Of a stretch of 64,000 nucleotides of DNA, positions 8,068-17,559 are shown in pieces (position 1 is the stretch's first letter; each line of letters starts with the position of its first letter). A model generated the notes under the pieces. It saw nothing but the letters and a program-made list of their open reading frames with translations. It was not told where the DNA came from and ran no database searches. The DNA is from Croceivirga sp. (GTDB lineage Bacteria > Bacteroidota > Bacteroidia > Flavobacteriales > Flavobacteriaceae): contig JANQRG010000037.1 of assembly GCA_028284665.1 (NCBI GenBank), positions 62,001 through 126,000 on the forward strand, in the 5' to 3' direction. The position numbers were made by a program, and so were the translations under genes.

Positions 8068-8550
8068 CTAAAACGGTTTCAGTAATTCCCTGGCATCCCG
8101 AATACCACGCTTTAAATTTTCACATAGGATAAGGGACTTGTCAATACGGGTTTGGGATTTCTTTATCCGGGTGATCGCATAGATCAGTCCCCTCTGCTTG
8201 CCCTTGGTAAGCGATTCAAAGATTTGGTAAGCATCATAGTCGCTTAAGAGCACTGCTTCCAATTCTTCCGGCACGGCTACCCCGTATTTGGAGGTATCTT
8301 CAAAGAGCTTTAGGGTAAAATAATCGTTGGGGAACAGTTCCAGTTCCCGTTGCTTGTTTTTACTGAACATCATGGTGTACTGCCCCAGGTATTTTTTAAG
8401 TGCGGCATGAAATTCGATGGATTTATCCCGGAATGTAGCACGTACCTTTACTCTGGAATGTCCTTGAGCAATAAAAGGTTCCGCAATAGTATCCGGAATG
8501 ACAATGCTATGCATTCCGTGTACTGCGACTTCAAAAGTTGGACTGGTCAT
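8068..8550 (-). CDS. DUF1905 / YdeI-OmdA family protein
   Basis: A 160-residue cytoplasmic protein. The N-terminal half (IVIPDTIAEPF, VRATFRDKSIEFHAAL) looks like a DUF1905-type small beta barrel, and the C-terminal half (YGVAVPEELEAVL, FESLTKGKQRGLIYAITRIK) is the OmdA / bacteriocin-protection helical domain with its KGKQRGLIYAI signature. Biochemical role unknown; the E. coli name comes from OmpD association and polymyxin phenotypes. The start at 8550 (MTSPTF) is preferred over an ATG 11 codons earlier because homology begins there. A second OmdA-like gene lies at 51020-51595. Confidence 0.75.
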   Translation of the reverse strand: MTSPTFEVAVHGMHSIVIPDTIAEPFIAQGHSRVKVRATFRDKSIEFHAALKKYLGQYTMMFSKNKQRELELFPNDYFTLKLFEDTSKYGVAVPEELEAVLLSDYDAYQIFESLTKGKQRGLIYAITRIKKSQTRIDKSLILCENLKRGIRDARELLKPF

Positions 8551-8698
8551 AATAGTTACAAATTCCCTGGGTAAAGGTAGCAAACCCCTAATTCTTTTGT
8601 GGTTTTTCTCAAAGTAAGGTATACGAAACCCCTTTGCGATCCGTTATTAATTTACCAAGCCCCCCAATTGGTAGAACTATTAAAATAAACCTGTTATA

Positions 8699-8905
8699 GT
8701 GGTCGCTAAACCAGCAAAATACATTGATTTTTTTGTGTATTGCAATAAACGAAAAGCGTTTTGCAAGAGCTACAATCGTCTTAAGAAATTACGATACAAA
8801 GGGGACATTGGTCAAAACGATTATGTAAAAAAACTTAGAAGTATTCATCACTCCGCTTTGGAATTGGAAATACGGTATTTTCACGTACTTCCGATGCGAC
8901 TTTAA
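8699..8905 (+). CDS. small basic protein, unrecognised
   Basis: A 68-codon open frame starting at GTG, in the otherwise empty 8584-8914 gap and convergent with the hydrolase gene. The product is basic (KRKAFCKSYNRLKKLRYKG) with helical appearance and reads like protein rather than random sequence, but there is no family, no ATG and no clear ribosome site. It may be a remnant of a longer gene. Confidence 0.3.
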   Translation: MVAKPAKYIDFFVYCNKRKAFCKSYNRLKKLRYKGDIGQNDYVKKLRSIHHSALELEIRYFHVLPMRL

Positions 8906-8914
8906 CTGATGCTT

Positions 8915-10135
8915 TTACTCGATCAATCTTGAAACTACCTGGGTCTCACTATGCAAAGTCCTGTGCACGGGACACTTATCTGCGATTTGCATAATACGCT
9001 TTTTTTGGTTCTCATTCAGATCACCGGTAAGCCGGATTTCCCGCTCAAACGTATCAATTTTAGCACTGTCCGTTTCGCAATTTTCACAATCTTCCGCATG
9101 CTGTTTATCATAAGAGGTGTGTACCTCCACATTATCAACCGGCCAACCTTTATGCCGGGCATACATTTGGATGGTCATTGCGGTACAAGCAGATAAACCT
9201 GCCGAAACCAGTTCATAGGGTGAAGGTCCAAAATCATTCCCGCCATAGCTTTCCGGCTCATCGGCCAATAGGTAATGCATACCCACTTTCATTTGTGTGG
9301 TAAACCCATCCTCGGCATCCAGGCTGGCCGCCACCTGATGTTTGGATCGTAAAGAGGTATCCACCCGTTCTTCTGTGGAAAGATAGCGTTTTGCCCATCC
9401 CGAAATGACCTCTCCCACATAAAGGGAATCATTTTTGTTGAATAGCAAGTGGTCTGCCCCATCCAGCGAGACAAAGCTTTTAGGGTGATGTGCTGCTACA
9501 TAAAGTTCTTCTGCATTTTTAATATCTACTGTATCGTCCTGGGGCGAATGCATGATCAAAAGTGGTTTTCGAAGCTTTTTGGCAGTTTCCGGTAGGGATT
9601 TTGTCTCCAAATCATCGACAAATTGCTTTTTAATTGTGAAGTCCCGCCCACTCAAATTAACCACTGCCTCGCCCTTGGCTTCAATCTCCTCCAAGCCACT
9701 TTTTAGAAGGTGTTTTACATGTACCGGATTGGAAGGTGCACCTATGGTAGCTATAGCGTTAACTTCCGGGATCTCGGTAGCGGCAAAAATAACTGCTGCA
9801 CCTCCCAGGGAATGCCCTATTAAAAGCGTAGGTGCTTTATATACTGCTCTCAAATAGTCAGCGGCAGCAACCAAATCCGCCACATTCCCGGAAAAATTGG
9901 TGTCTGAAAAATCCCCTTCGCTCTCCCCCAGACCGGTAAAATCAAACCGCAGAACAGCGAAGCCGTTGGATGTTAAGGCCTTGCTAATGTTTTTCACCGC
10001 AATGAGATTCTTGGTACAGGTAAAGCAATGTGCAAATAAGGCATAGTTATGTGGGTGCCGATCTGCAGGGAGTTCCAGGCGTCCCACCAATTCCTGTCCT
10101 TCGTGGTTTTGAAATGTAACTTTACTAGTGTTCAT
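8915..10135 (-). CDS. alpha/beta hydrolase-OsmC fusion
   Basis: A 406-residue two-domain cytoplasmic protein. Residues 1-255 are an alpha/beta hydrolase with nucleophile elbow GHSLGG (Ser109), acid near Asp200-201 (HSPQDDTVD) and His229 (GADHLLF). Residues 265-406 are an OsmC/Ohr domain with its two cysteines, Cys317 (SAGLSACTAM) and Cys388 (KCPVHRTL), which reduce organic hydroperoxides. This domain order is a known fusion in many bacteria. A possible logic is that the hydrolase releases fatty acyl hydroperoxides that the OsmC domain reduces; that coupling is inference. It appears to be a stand-alone transcription unit or the end of the downstream run. Confidence 0.92.
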   Translation of the reverse strand: MNTSKVTFQNHEGQELVGRLELPADRHPHNYALFAHCFTCTKNLIAVKNISKALTSNGFAVLRFDFTGLGESEGDFSDTNFSGNVADLVAAADYLRAVYKAPTLLIGHSLGGAAVIFAATEIPEVNAIATIGAPSNPVHVKHLLKSGLEEIEAKGEAVVNLSGRDFTIKKQFVDDLETKSLPETAKKLRKPLLIMHSPQDDTVDIKNAEELYVAAHHPKSFVSLDGADHLLFNKNDSLYVGEVISGWAKRYLSTEERVDTSLRSKHQVAASLDAEDGFTTQMKVGMHYLLADEPESYGGNDFGPSPYELVSAGLSACTAMTIQMYARHKGWPVDNVEVHTSYDKQHAEDCENCETDSAKIDTFEREIRLTGDLNENQKKRIMQIADKCPVHRTLHSETQVVSRLIE

Positions 10136-10157
10136 TCTGGCCTTTATTTACGTAGTT

Positions 10158-10880
10158 TTAATTCGCTTTCTTAAAGATACCTCGTAAGTCGGGATTGAAG
10201 AAAAATCCTATCTGTACGCGATCAAAAACACGGGTATTAAAATGATTTTTCAAATACCCGATTTGAACATTACTATTTTCGGTTAAATAGATCCCTGCCG
10301 CAAAATACAGGCGGTTTTGATCAAAAATGTTGTTTTGTAAGTTGATAAACACCTCGTCATAAAAGTTCAGGAAGAAAATATCGGTCAGGGGTAACATTAC
10401 CTGCAATCGGTACCGCGCCCGATGTTCGGTATTGCGATCAAAGAACGGGCTGTTTTCATTTTCGATGGTGATAAAACGCTGTTCCAGACGATACCTATGC
10501 TCAAACGACAATTCCCATACTTTGTTGGTAAGAATAAACTGTTGAAAAACACGATGTTCCTTGATACTATTCACCAAGATCTCATCACTCTCGAAGCTTG
10601 GATCGGTATCGATATAGGCATAGCCGCCCGTGAGGATAGCATTTGGGTTGATATGATAATTGAGCCCGGTACGCAACAACAGTTGATTAAAGCCTGAGGT
10701 GGTCTCATACAAGCGGAATTGCGCCTCAGTATGGACACTCAACCGCTCCGAAACGCGGTTCATGCCAAAATACATATACCAAGCCCCTAGCTCCTCTTCC
10801 CCGGTTTGTTGTGTATTTCCCATAAAAGTCCCCAGGAAGAGGAGGAAGAGTAATAACTGTATTTTAGAGATCACCTTCAT
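10158..10880 (-). CDS. DUF2490 outer-membrane beta-barrel-like protein
   Basis: A 240-residue exported protein. A signal peptide (MKVISKIQLLLFLLFLGTF) is followed by amphipathic strands (GAWYMYFGMNRV, EHRVFQQFILTNKVW, FEHRYRLEQRF, RARYRLQVMLPL), the DUF2490 pattern, ending in alternating strand sequence (VQIGFFFNPDL). Function unknown; probably an outer-membrane barrel. The ATG at 10880 overlaps the end of the upstream S9 peptidase gene by 17 nt; an ATG six codons earlier would overlap further and lacks a better signal peptide. The overlap implies co-translation. Confidence 0.82.
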   Translation of the reverse strand: MKVISKIQLLLFLLFLGTFMGNTQQTGEEELGAWYMYFGMNRVSERLSVHTEAQFRLYETTSGFNQLLLRTGLNYHINPNAILTGGYAYIDTDPSFESDEILVNSIKEHRVFQQFILTNKVWELSFEHRYRLEQRFITIENENSPFFDRNTEHRARYRLQVMLPLTDIFFLNFYDEVFINLQNNIFDQNRLYFAAGIYLTENSNVQIGYLKNHFNTRVFDRVQIGFFFNPDLRGIFKKAN

Positions 10881-12783
10881 CGATAGGTGCTTCCACACTA
10901 CCTTTCAGATGCTGCTCCAAAAATTCCAATATCTTGCCATAGGCTTCAATTTGGTTCTCCTTCTTTTGAAATCCATGCCCTTCGTCATCAAAAAGGACAT
11001 ACTCTACAGGAACACCATTTTTCCGAACACTGGCAACAATTTCATCAGATTCTACTTGCAGTACCCTGGGATCTTGAGCACCTTGCAGTACAATTAGGGG
11101 TTTGGTTACATTGTCTGCGTGAAATAAGGGGGAAATTTCCTTTAGGCGGACAGAATCTGCGCTAAAAGGGTCACCTAATTCTTTATACAGCGCATCCTTA
11201 AACGACTCCCACCAGGGCGGAATACTCTTTAATGTTCGTATCCAATTGGTTACCCCGAAAATATTTACCCCAACATCGAATTCTTCCGGGGCAAAGGTGA
11301 GGGCTGCCATGGTCATATACCCCCCATAGGAACCGCCAATGATACCGATTTTTTCGCCGTCAATAACGCCTTGTTGGGCCAACCAGTTTTTACCTTCTAT
11401 ACAGTCCTTAAGGTCTTTATCCCCGTGGTTTAAATCATCCATTTGAAAGAATGTTTTGCCATATCCACTGCTTCCTCTGTTATTCACTGCTAGAATAGCA
11501 TAGCCATGGTTCACGATGTATTGAATTAACGCACTGTAGTTTTGACGTGATTGCCCGCCCGGGCCGCCATGAACCCATACCAAAGCGGGAACAGGATTTT
11601 CTTCGGAAGCCTGATGGGGTTGGTAGTAAATTGCAGGGATCTCTACGCCATCAAAAGAGTTGAAACGAACGACTTCTGCCTTTACCAAATGTTCTGCTTC
11701 TATTTCTTCGTTCAGAACATCGGTCAATCGGGCTTGTTCTCCAGATTCCAAATTATAGGCATACAAATTCGCCGGGCTGTTGGAACCTCCCACATAAAAT
11801 CGCATCATCTTTTCGTCTCGGGAAAAACCTACGCTGGTAATATCCCCGCCATCAAATTGCGGTAGCTCTATATTTTGATCCGTGGTAGTATCAAATACTT
11901 CGATAACATTCTTCGCATCATCATTAATATAGGTTACCCGGTACTTCCCACTTCTGGTAAAGTAACTCCCAACAATATCCCATTCTTTTTCAAGCACGTT
12001 CTCGGAGGTGCCCTCCGCTATATTGTAACGTTTCAGGTACATGAATTCCCCGCCATCATTGGTAGTATAGTAAAGATACTTTCCGTCTTTCGAAAAATCC
12101 TCGGCGGAATTACCGCTTTGATTTTCGTTGATCTTTTTCATGGACTGATCAGCAACGGAATACAGGAACAGGTCAATGTCATTAGTGTTAATGGGCTTTG
12201 AAAGCGCCAGATAGGTCTCGTCATCAGAGATCTCACTAACATCTAATCCCTCATTGTTCTGATATAACATTGTAGCGGTAAAGCTTGCAATATCCATTTT
12301 GTAAATGTCTTCGTATTGTGGGTCCCGCTTGTTGGAGCCGAAGTAAAAGCTCTTCTCATCTTTACTCCAACCATAGAAATTGGCCCGGGCACCCGCATCT
12401 GGAGTAAGGTTGGTGATCACTCCGGTGGTATCCCTCAAAAAGATCTGATAGATCTCGTTGCCGTTATCATCCATATCAAACAGCATACGTTCATCATTGG
12501 GGAAATAACTAATAGCGTAAACCGTGGAACTATCCGATTGCGTAATGGGTGTAAAATCTCCTGTACCGGTAGTTACCTCATAGATATTGTAAATCCCGGT
12601 CCGATTACTGGAGACCATTAACTTGGAATTATCAGGAGAGAAACTCCCTCCAAACACACTTTCGTTATCCATCATTTGCGCAATAGTATAGGTTTTTAAG
12701 GTTTCGGCAATTGATGGTTCTTTCGGTTCTTCTTTGCAGCTCCAGATCAGGACTACGCAAATGATCGCTGTTAGTTTTTTCAT
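10864..12783 (-). CDS. S9 family prolyl oligopeptidase-type lipoprotein
   Basis: A 639-residue serine peptidase. The leader ends in LIWSC (Cys16), a lipobox. Residues 40-350 form a WD40/TolB-like beta propeller (repeats such as GGSFSPDNSKLMVSSN, FSKDGKYLYY). The C-terminal alpha/beta hydrolase domain carries GGSYGGYM with Ser485 the nucleophile, the acid in QGAQDPRV and His in DEGHGF. These enzymes remove dipeptides or cleave after Pro in short peptides; here probably on the outer membrane. It overlaps DUF2490 and lies 10 nt after the BNR protein, forming a three-gene run. Confidence 0.92.
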   Translation of the reverse strand: MKKLTAIICVVLIWSCKEEPKEPSIAETLKTYTIAQMMDNESVFGGSFSPDNSKLMVSSNRTGIYNIYEVTTGTGDFTPITQSDSSTVYAISYFPNDERMLFDMDDNGNEIYQIFLRDTTGVITNLTPDAGARANFYGWSKDEKSFYFGSNKRDPQYEDIYKMDIASFTATMLYQNNEGLDVSEISDDETYLALSKPINTNDIDLFLYSVADQSMKKINENQSGNSAEDFSKDGKYLYYTTNDGGEFMYLKRYNIAEGTSENVLEKEWDIVGSYFTRSGKYRVTYINDDAKNVIEVFDTTTDQNIELPQFDGGDITSVGFSRDEKMMRFYVGGSNSPANLYAYNLESGEQARLTDVLNEEIEAEHLVKAEVVRFNSFDGVEIPAIYYQPHQASEENPVPALVWVHGGPGGQSRQNYSALIQYIVNHGYAILAVNNRGSSGYGKTFFQMDDLNHGDKDLKDCIEGKNWLAQQGVIDGEKIGIIGGSYGGYMTMAALTFAPEEFDVGVNIFGVTNWIRTLKSIPPWWESFKDALYKELGDPFSADSVRLKEISPLFHADNVTKPLIVLQGAQDPRVLQVESDEIVASVRKNGVPVEYVLFDDEGHGFQKKENQIEAYGKILEFLEQHLKGSVEAPIDEGDL

Positions 12784-12793
12784 GATGATCGTT

Positions 12794-15700
12794 TTAATTT
12801 AAAGTAAAAGTTTTAGTCGCTTTGAAGGGTGATAGATCAGTACCTTCAATTTCAGCTCTATAAGGGTTCCATTTTTCACTAAAAAAGGTATTAGTGCTTT
12901 CCAGGGCGGATTGCAATGCTTCTTCCGCTAATCGTATCAGTCTTCTTTCGGTTGCCGTAATCCCTGTTTTTCGGGTCGCAGTGTATCCATAAGCCGCGTT
13001 CAGCCTTTGCATGACGTTTATTTCAGGATTTCGGGTAATACCCTGTCGTTTGTCTTCTTTGCCAATATATAGCGCTACCACAGAATCTATCTGTTTTACG
13101 ATATCCTTGGAAGCTTTGATCTGGTCTTTAAACTTTTCTTCATTCAGTTCTTTCATCTCCTTTTGGAACTTAGTGGCCAAATCCTTGCTTTCTACTAGCT
13201 GTTTCACCGCATCTGCCGCGGTTTGTATGTGCTTTTCCAGGGATTTGGAGGTGGTATAAACTTCATTAAGCGCTGCGGTGTCTACTTGCAAGCGTGGATC
13301 GGTTTGTACAGTGACCTGGGTGGAATCCCGGGTATCGCCAAAAGATACTTTTACCCAATACGTTCCGGGTTTGACATCCGCACCGCTGCGTTCCGGTCGG
13401 TTCTTCTTTTTATTGATCTTTCGTGCTGGTCGATCGGGCCCTTTCTCGTCCAACCCCCAGTAGATACGATGGAATCCGGCTTTTTCCGGAGTCTTATATT
13501 TCAAGGTACGGATATGCCTATCGCCATCATAAAAATCAAATTGGATAGAATCTTTTTTCTGAACCCCGCTCAATTTTTCCAAAGTGTTATCGGAAGCATC
13601 GTTTTCTGCTGTTTCATTCTCTTTTTTCTTTTCTCCCTTCTCTTTTTTCTCCTCATCCAACCCTTTTTTTCCTTCCTTAAGATAATAGGTAATCATGGCT
13701 CCCTGCGCTCTATTTTCAGCATTGTAAAGGGCATCCCCGCCAAAACGACTGCCGGTAGCCTGTTGGTAGGCGGCTAAATAGGCGGTAGGGCTTTCGAAGA
13801 GTTTAATATCATCCTGAAGTACGGACATATTGCCGGCTAAGGCGCGTAAGGGTCGGATATCATCCAACACCCAGGCAGCCCGTCCAAAGGTGCCGATCAC
13901 CAGATCTTCCTCACGTGGATGAATAATAAGGTCTTTCGTCGAGACCGTTGGAAACCCCTCAGTCCATTTTTGCCATTTGGCACCAGCATCAAAGGAGAGG
14001 TAGAGCCCGTCATCCGTACCCAGGAAGATCAAGTTGGGATTCTTTTCGTCTTCTACGATCGAAAGTGTATAACTCTCCGCGTCATTTTGATCTACAATAC
14101 GTGTCCAGGTCTTTCCGTAATCTCTGGTTCTATACGCATAGGGGGTATAGTTAAATCTCCTGTAATCGTTAGCGATCAACAACGCTTCCCCCATATTGCG
14201 TTTGGAGGCTTTGATCTGTGGGATCCAACTCCCTTTGGGCAACCCTTTGATATTATCGGTGACTTCTTCCCAGCTTTGACCGCCGTTTTGGGTGTAATGG
14301 ACACGACCATCGTCGGTGGCCACCCAAAGCATGTTTTTTTCTACTTCGGAAGGTTCTATGACCAGAATGGTGCAGTAATTCTCCGCCCCAGTGGCATCCA
14401 TGGTCAAGCCGCCGCTTTCACTTTGTTTTTGTTTTTCAGGATCATTGGTGGTCAGGTCCGGGGAAATAATCTCCCAGGTCAACCCCTTATCCGTGGATTT
14501 ATGTACAAACTGGCTGCCAAAGTAGATCGTCGCATTGTCAAAAGGATCCTGCCCGATACCGGCATTCCAGTTAAACCGCAATTTGGTGTCGGCATCCGGT
14601 GGGGTAGGGCGCACCAAATAGTTGTTCCCTGTTTTCCAGTCGTAGCGCGACACAAAACCTTGTTGACTCATGGCATAGCCAAATTGGTTATCATCTTTAT
14701 CAGGAACCACATCAAAGCCATCACCAAAAGCGATTTCCTGCCAGTAGCTGTTTCGGATCCCCTGGGCGCGCCAAACATAGGCGGGTCCACGCCAGGAACC
14801 ATTATCCTGCATCCCGCCATAAACATTATACGGATATTCTTCATCTACATTGATATGATAAAACTGCCCCACGGGTAGATTGCCGATAAACCGCCACGTT
14901 TTTCCGCCATCTTTGGTAATATTCATACCTCCGTCATTCCCATCAATCATGAACTGACCATTCTCCGGGTGGATCCACCAAGCATGATGGTCCGGATGCA
15001 CCCCGTTATCTACACCATAGGCCGGCATGAGTTGTTTGAAATTCTTTCCGCCGTCTTCAGAAACGTTTACATAGGTGAAGATAGAATACACCCTGTTTTC
15101 GTTTTCAGGATCAACATAGATCTCAGAGTAGTAAAACGGACGATTCCCAATATCGTTCTTATCATTGACCTTTTCCCATTTAAAGCCGCCGTCTTCCGAC
15201 TTATAAAGTGCATTTTTCTTAGCTTCAATTAAAGCATAGACAATGTTGGGTTTGTTGCTTGCAATAGCAATACCGATTCTTCCCAACTCCCCTTTAGGCA
15301 AGCCATCCTCTTCGGTTATTTTTTTCCATTTGGCCCCGCCATCATGAGTTATGTAAAGTCCGCTGCCTTCACCACCGGATTTAAAGAACCAGGGATCCCG
15401 CTTGTGTTCCCATAACGCTGCTATGAGTTTATTGGGATTTGTGGGATCCATAACAAGGTCGGCCACGCCTGTTTTTTCGTTCGCAAAAAGAATTTTTTCC
15501 CAGGTAGCTCCCCCGTCAGTGGTTTTAAACACCCCCCGTTCCGGATGTACCCCCCAGGGCGATCCAATGGCCCCCACATATACCGTATTAGGATTTGTTG
15601 GGTCAATGACTATCCGATGGATATGACGGGTCTTTTCCAGACCCATAGGTTTCCAGGTTTTTCCCCCGTCCAGAGATCTATATACCCCATAGCCTCCATT

Positions 15701-16039
15701 CAGACTGTTTCGTGGATTACCCTCTCCGGTACCGACCCAGATAACGGAAGGATTGGACTGTTGAATGGCTACAGCACCAATCGATGCGGTAACTTCTTTA
15801 TCAAAAACAGGCTCCCACTTGATGCCCCCTGAGGTGGATTTCCACAAGCCGCCGGACGCCGTACCCACATACATGACATCAGGATTGGACAGTACGACAT
15901 CAATGGCAGTAACACGGCCACTCATGCCACCGGGACCAATGTTCCGGGGTTTCATATCCTGGACCAGGTCCATGGTAAATTCCTGTGCAAAAAGGGAGAG
16001 CGATGCAAAGAGCATCAAAAGCGAAAGTAGTCTTTTCAT
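12794..16039 (-). CDS. large exported BNR/VPS10 beta-propeller protein
   Basis: 1081 residues with a signal peptide cut after SLFAQ. Residues 25-760 carry about ten Asp-box (BNR) turns of the form S/TxDGGxxW (KTTDGGATWEKI, ITHDGGAKWKKI, ITKDGGKTWRFI, YTQNGGQSWEEV), making two sortilin/VPS10-like ten-bladed or double propellers. A low-complexity Lys/Glu linker (about 795-830, EEKKEKGEKKKE) precedes a beta-sandwich and a helical C-terminal part. There is no catalytic site I recognise; such proteins are usually annotated glycosyl hydrolase only because of BNR repeats. A 1035-residue paralogue lies at 24100-27207. It is the first gene of a run with an S9 peptidase, so a role in exported protein or peptide processing is plausible. 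Confidence 0.88.
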   Translation of the reverse strand: MKRLLSLLMLFASLSLFAQEFTMDLVQDMKPRNIGPGGMSGRVTAIDVVLSNPDVMYVGTASGGLWKSTSGGIKWEPVFDKEVTASIGAVAIQQSNPSVIWVGTGEGNPRNSLNGGYGVYRSLDGGKTWKPMGLEKTRHIHRIVIDPTNPNTVYVGAIGSPWGVHPERGVFKTTDGGATWEKILFANEKTGVADLVMDPTNPNKLIAALWEHKRDPWFFKSGGEGSGLYITHDGGAKWKKITEEDGLPKGELGRIGIAIASNKPNIVYALIEAKKNALYKSEDGGFKWEKVNDKNDIGNRPFYYSEIYVDPENENRVYSIFTYVNVSEDGGKNFKQLMPAYGVDNGVHPDHHAWWIHPENGQFMIDGNDGGMNITKDGGKTWRFIGNLPVGQFYHINVDEEYPYNVYGGMQDNGSWRGPAYVWRAQGIRNSYWQEIAFGDGFDVVPDKDDNQFGYAMSQQGFVSRYDWKTGNNYLVRPTPPDADTKLRFNWNAGIGQDPFDNATIYFGSQFVHKSTDKGLTWEIISPDLTTNDPEKQKQSESGGLTMDATGAENYCTILVIEPSEVEKNMLWVATDDGRVHYTQNGGQSWEEVTDNIKGLPKGSWIPQIKASKRNMGEALLIANDYRRFNYTPYAYRTRDYGKTWTRIVDQNDAESYTLSIVEDEKNPNLIFLGTDDGLYLSFDAGAKWQKWTEGFPTVSTKDLIIHPREEDLVIGTFGRAAWVLDDIRPLRALAGNMSVLQDDIKLFESPTAYLAAYQQATGSRFGGDALYNAENRAQGAMITYYLKEGKKGLDEEKKEKGEKKKENETAENDASDNTLEKLSGVQKKDSIQFDFYDGDRHIRTLKYKTPEKAGFHRIYWGLDEKGPDRPARKINKKKNRPERSGADVKPGTYWVKVSFGDTRDSTQVTVQTDPRLQVDTAALNEVYTTSKSLEKHIQTAADAVKQLVESKDLATKFQKEMKELNEEKFKDQIKASKDIVKQIDSVVALYIGKEDKRQGITRNPEINVMQRLNAAYGYTATRKTGITATERRLIRLAEEALQSALESTNTFFSEKWNPYRAEIEGTDLSPFKATKTFTLN

Positions 16040-16174
16040 TTTCGGTTGTGAATTAGTCGGCTAAAGATAACCGAATCCCCAGGGCGGATTTCTTAAAGTG
16101 ATGTTAAGGATATACATCCTATGGGCAATGACGCTATTATATTGTACACAGGAATATGTTTGATTGCAGTATAA

Positions 16175-16508
16175 AAAAGAAATGGACGGTACAAAGAAAT
16201 AGTTGCCAAGGAGTGTAACAGTTTCCCGTTTGTAGACTCCTTAGCAAAGACCGATAGTCTTGCTAAACTGAACCATCGGATATTGACTTTTCTCAAAGAA
16301 TTACAAGTGAAGGAACCATTAAACAAAAAAATAGACGTACCAGATAGCAACCATTGGCAAGAATTCCCATGCAGAACTTACCACCTATGTATTTGATAAC
16401 TGCAACCATAATTTGCAAAAATGTGTCATCTGTGCCCACAAGGAAGATTTGTCAGCTCTAGGCTGGCGAGCCTGCGATGGATATTACGCTACCATGGAGC
16501 GGTGGTAA
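16175..16508 (+). pseudogene. decayed ORF of unknown family
   Basis: Two pieces in different frames look like protein. Piece one (16175-16396) has 73 codons containing NSFPFVDSLAKTDSLAKLNH and LTFLKELQVKEPL; piece two (16401-16508) reads LQKCVICAHKEDLSALGWRA with a Cys-x-x-Cys. Stops bound both and no start codon opens either, so this would be one gene broken by a frameshift and 5' loss. I do not recognise the family. It fills most of the 16040-16694 gap in front of the TIR gene. Confidence 0.4.
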
Positions 16509-16601
16509 CGGGAACAAGATATCCCCGAGTAATTCTATTGATAGAGCTACAAAATCCCAAAGAAAGTTCCTTGTCATAAATAATGGTAAGCATAGCAGGA
16601 A

Positions 16602-16657
16602 GAATCCGTAACTTAGAGGTATAATGAGATATAATTAATAATCATATAGATTTGTTG
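16602..16657 (+). repeat. dispersed repeat, 3' block (copy 1)
   Basis: GAATCCGTAACTTAGAGGTA then an AT-rich GATATAATTAATAATCATAT and GATTTGTTG. It matches 20181-20230, 27213-27265 and 31374-31427 in the order CTTAG, GTATAA, GATAT, AATCAT, CTTGTTAG. It ends about 38 nt before the TIR start codon, and the TAGATTTG at 16647 fits the Bacteroidota -7 consensus TAnnTTTG, so the repeat may supply the promoter. Confidence 0.55.
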
Positions 16658-16694
16658 TTTGTCAGAATTAAGTAAAAGATGAAATAAATCATTA

Positions 16695-17492
16695 ATGTCA
16701 AGTATTTTTTTAAGCCATAACTATGCCGACAAGCCTTTTGCTCGACGTTTAGCAAAAGATCTTGAGAGGTTAGATATTGAGGTCTGGTTGGATGAAGCTG
16801 AAATAAAAATAGGTGATTCTCTTATTGAGAAGATTCGAGAAGGAATTGACCAAATGGAATATTTGGGAGTTATCTTAACAAAGAACTCTATTGATTCCGA
16901 ATGGGTAAAAAAGGAAATTGATATTGCTATGAACCAAGAAATTGCAGGGAAAAAAGTAAAGATACTTCCAATCCTATTAGAAAACTGCGAACTACCTGGA
17001 TTCTTAGTTGGCAAGCTTTATGCTGATTTTCGACTAAAAGACGATTACCAACAAGAGTTCAAGAAAATAGCAAGTCGTTTAGGCGTCAAATTTGAATCCA
17101 CTATTTCACTTGGTAAAGATTCATCTTTTTCACCTAGCAAAAATTTATCTCTAAATACTATAATAGGTCCTACTGGAAAACTATTTGTAGAGGTTGGTTC
17201 AGTCCAAGTAGCTTTAAAAGATGTAGAGGGAGATTTTAGATTCGATTCCTGGGAATTATTGAATAGCTTGGAAAGGTATATGCTAGGATATGCTTCTAAT
17301 CCCAAAGGAATAACCCTGTCAAAGGTTTCTAAGCTGTTTGCAACATCTACTGAACAAATTGAAGAAGCCTTTGAAAAACTTAACGTGAATGGTTTAGTAG
17401 AAGAAATGAAAAATAAAAAAGGGAAAGCTTGGAGAATTACAGAAGATGGCGAAAAATTTCGGAAACAAAATTATTGGTCAAAATTGGTTTGA
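16695..17492 (+). CDS. TIR-domain protein with C-terminal winged helix
   Basis: 265 residues. Residues 1-130 are a TIR domain: strand A SIFLSHNYADKPFA, strand B IEVWLDEAEI, and helix C SEWVKKEI in which Glu74 is at the place of the NADase catalytic glutamate. A middle segment (150-180, GKLFVEVGSVQVALKDVEGD) is beta-rich. Residues 195-258 look like a winged-helix/MarR-like unit (GITLSKVSKLFATSTEQIEEA and GKAWRITEDGEKFRK). Bacterial TIRs of this kind consume NAD+ or make cyclic ADP-ribose signals in antiphage immunity; the winged helix could be a DNA or protein sensor. A/T-rich compared with neighbours and placed between decayed genes, so probably acquired. No Thoeris ThsA or other partner is adjacent. 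Confidence 0.85.
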   Translation: MSSIFLSHNYADKPFARRLAKDLERLDIEVWLDEAEIKIGDSLIEKIREGIDQMEYLGVILTKNSIDSEWVKKEIDIAMNQEIAGKKVKILPILLENCELPGFLVGKLYADFRLKDDYQQEFKKIASRLGVKFESTISLGKDSSFSPSKNLSLNTIIGPTGKLFVEVGSVQVALKDVEGDFRFDSWELLNSLERYMLGYASNPKGITLSKVSKLFATSTEQIEEAFEKLNVNGLVEEMKNKKGKAWRITEDGEKFRKQNYWSKLV

Positions 17493-17559
17493 AAATAAAA
17501 ACAAGCCGAACACAAAAAGTAATGACTGCAATTCATTTTGGCTGAATTACCAAAAATGA

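Noticed and set aside
13919..14878. 319-codon open frame on the plus strand inside the first BNR protein gene
   Set aside because: Antisense shadow of a conserved gene in a stop-poor region; no recognisable motifs.
16695..17492. TIR gene as part of a Thoeris system
   Set aside because: No ThsA (SIR2/SLOG or Macro) gene lies next to it; neighbours are remnants and an AHSA1-like gene.
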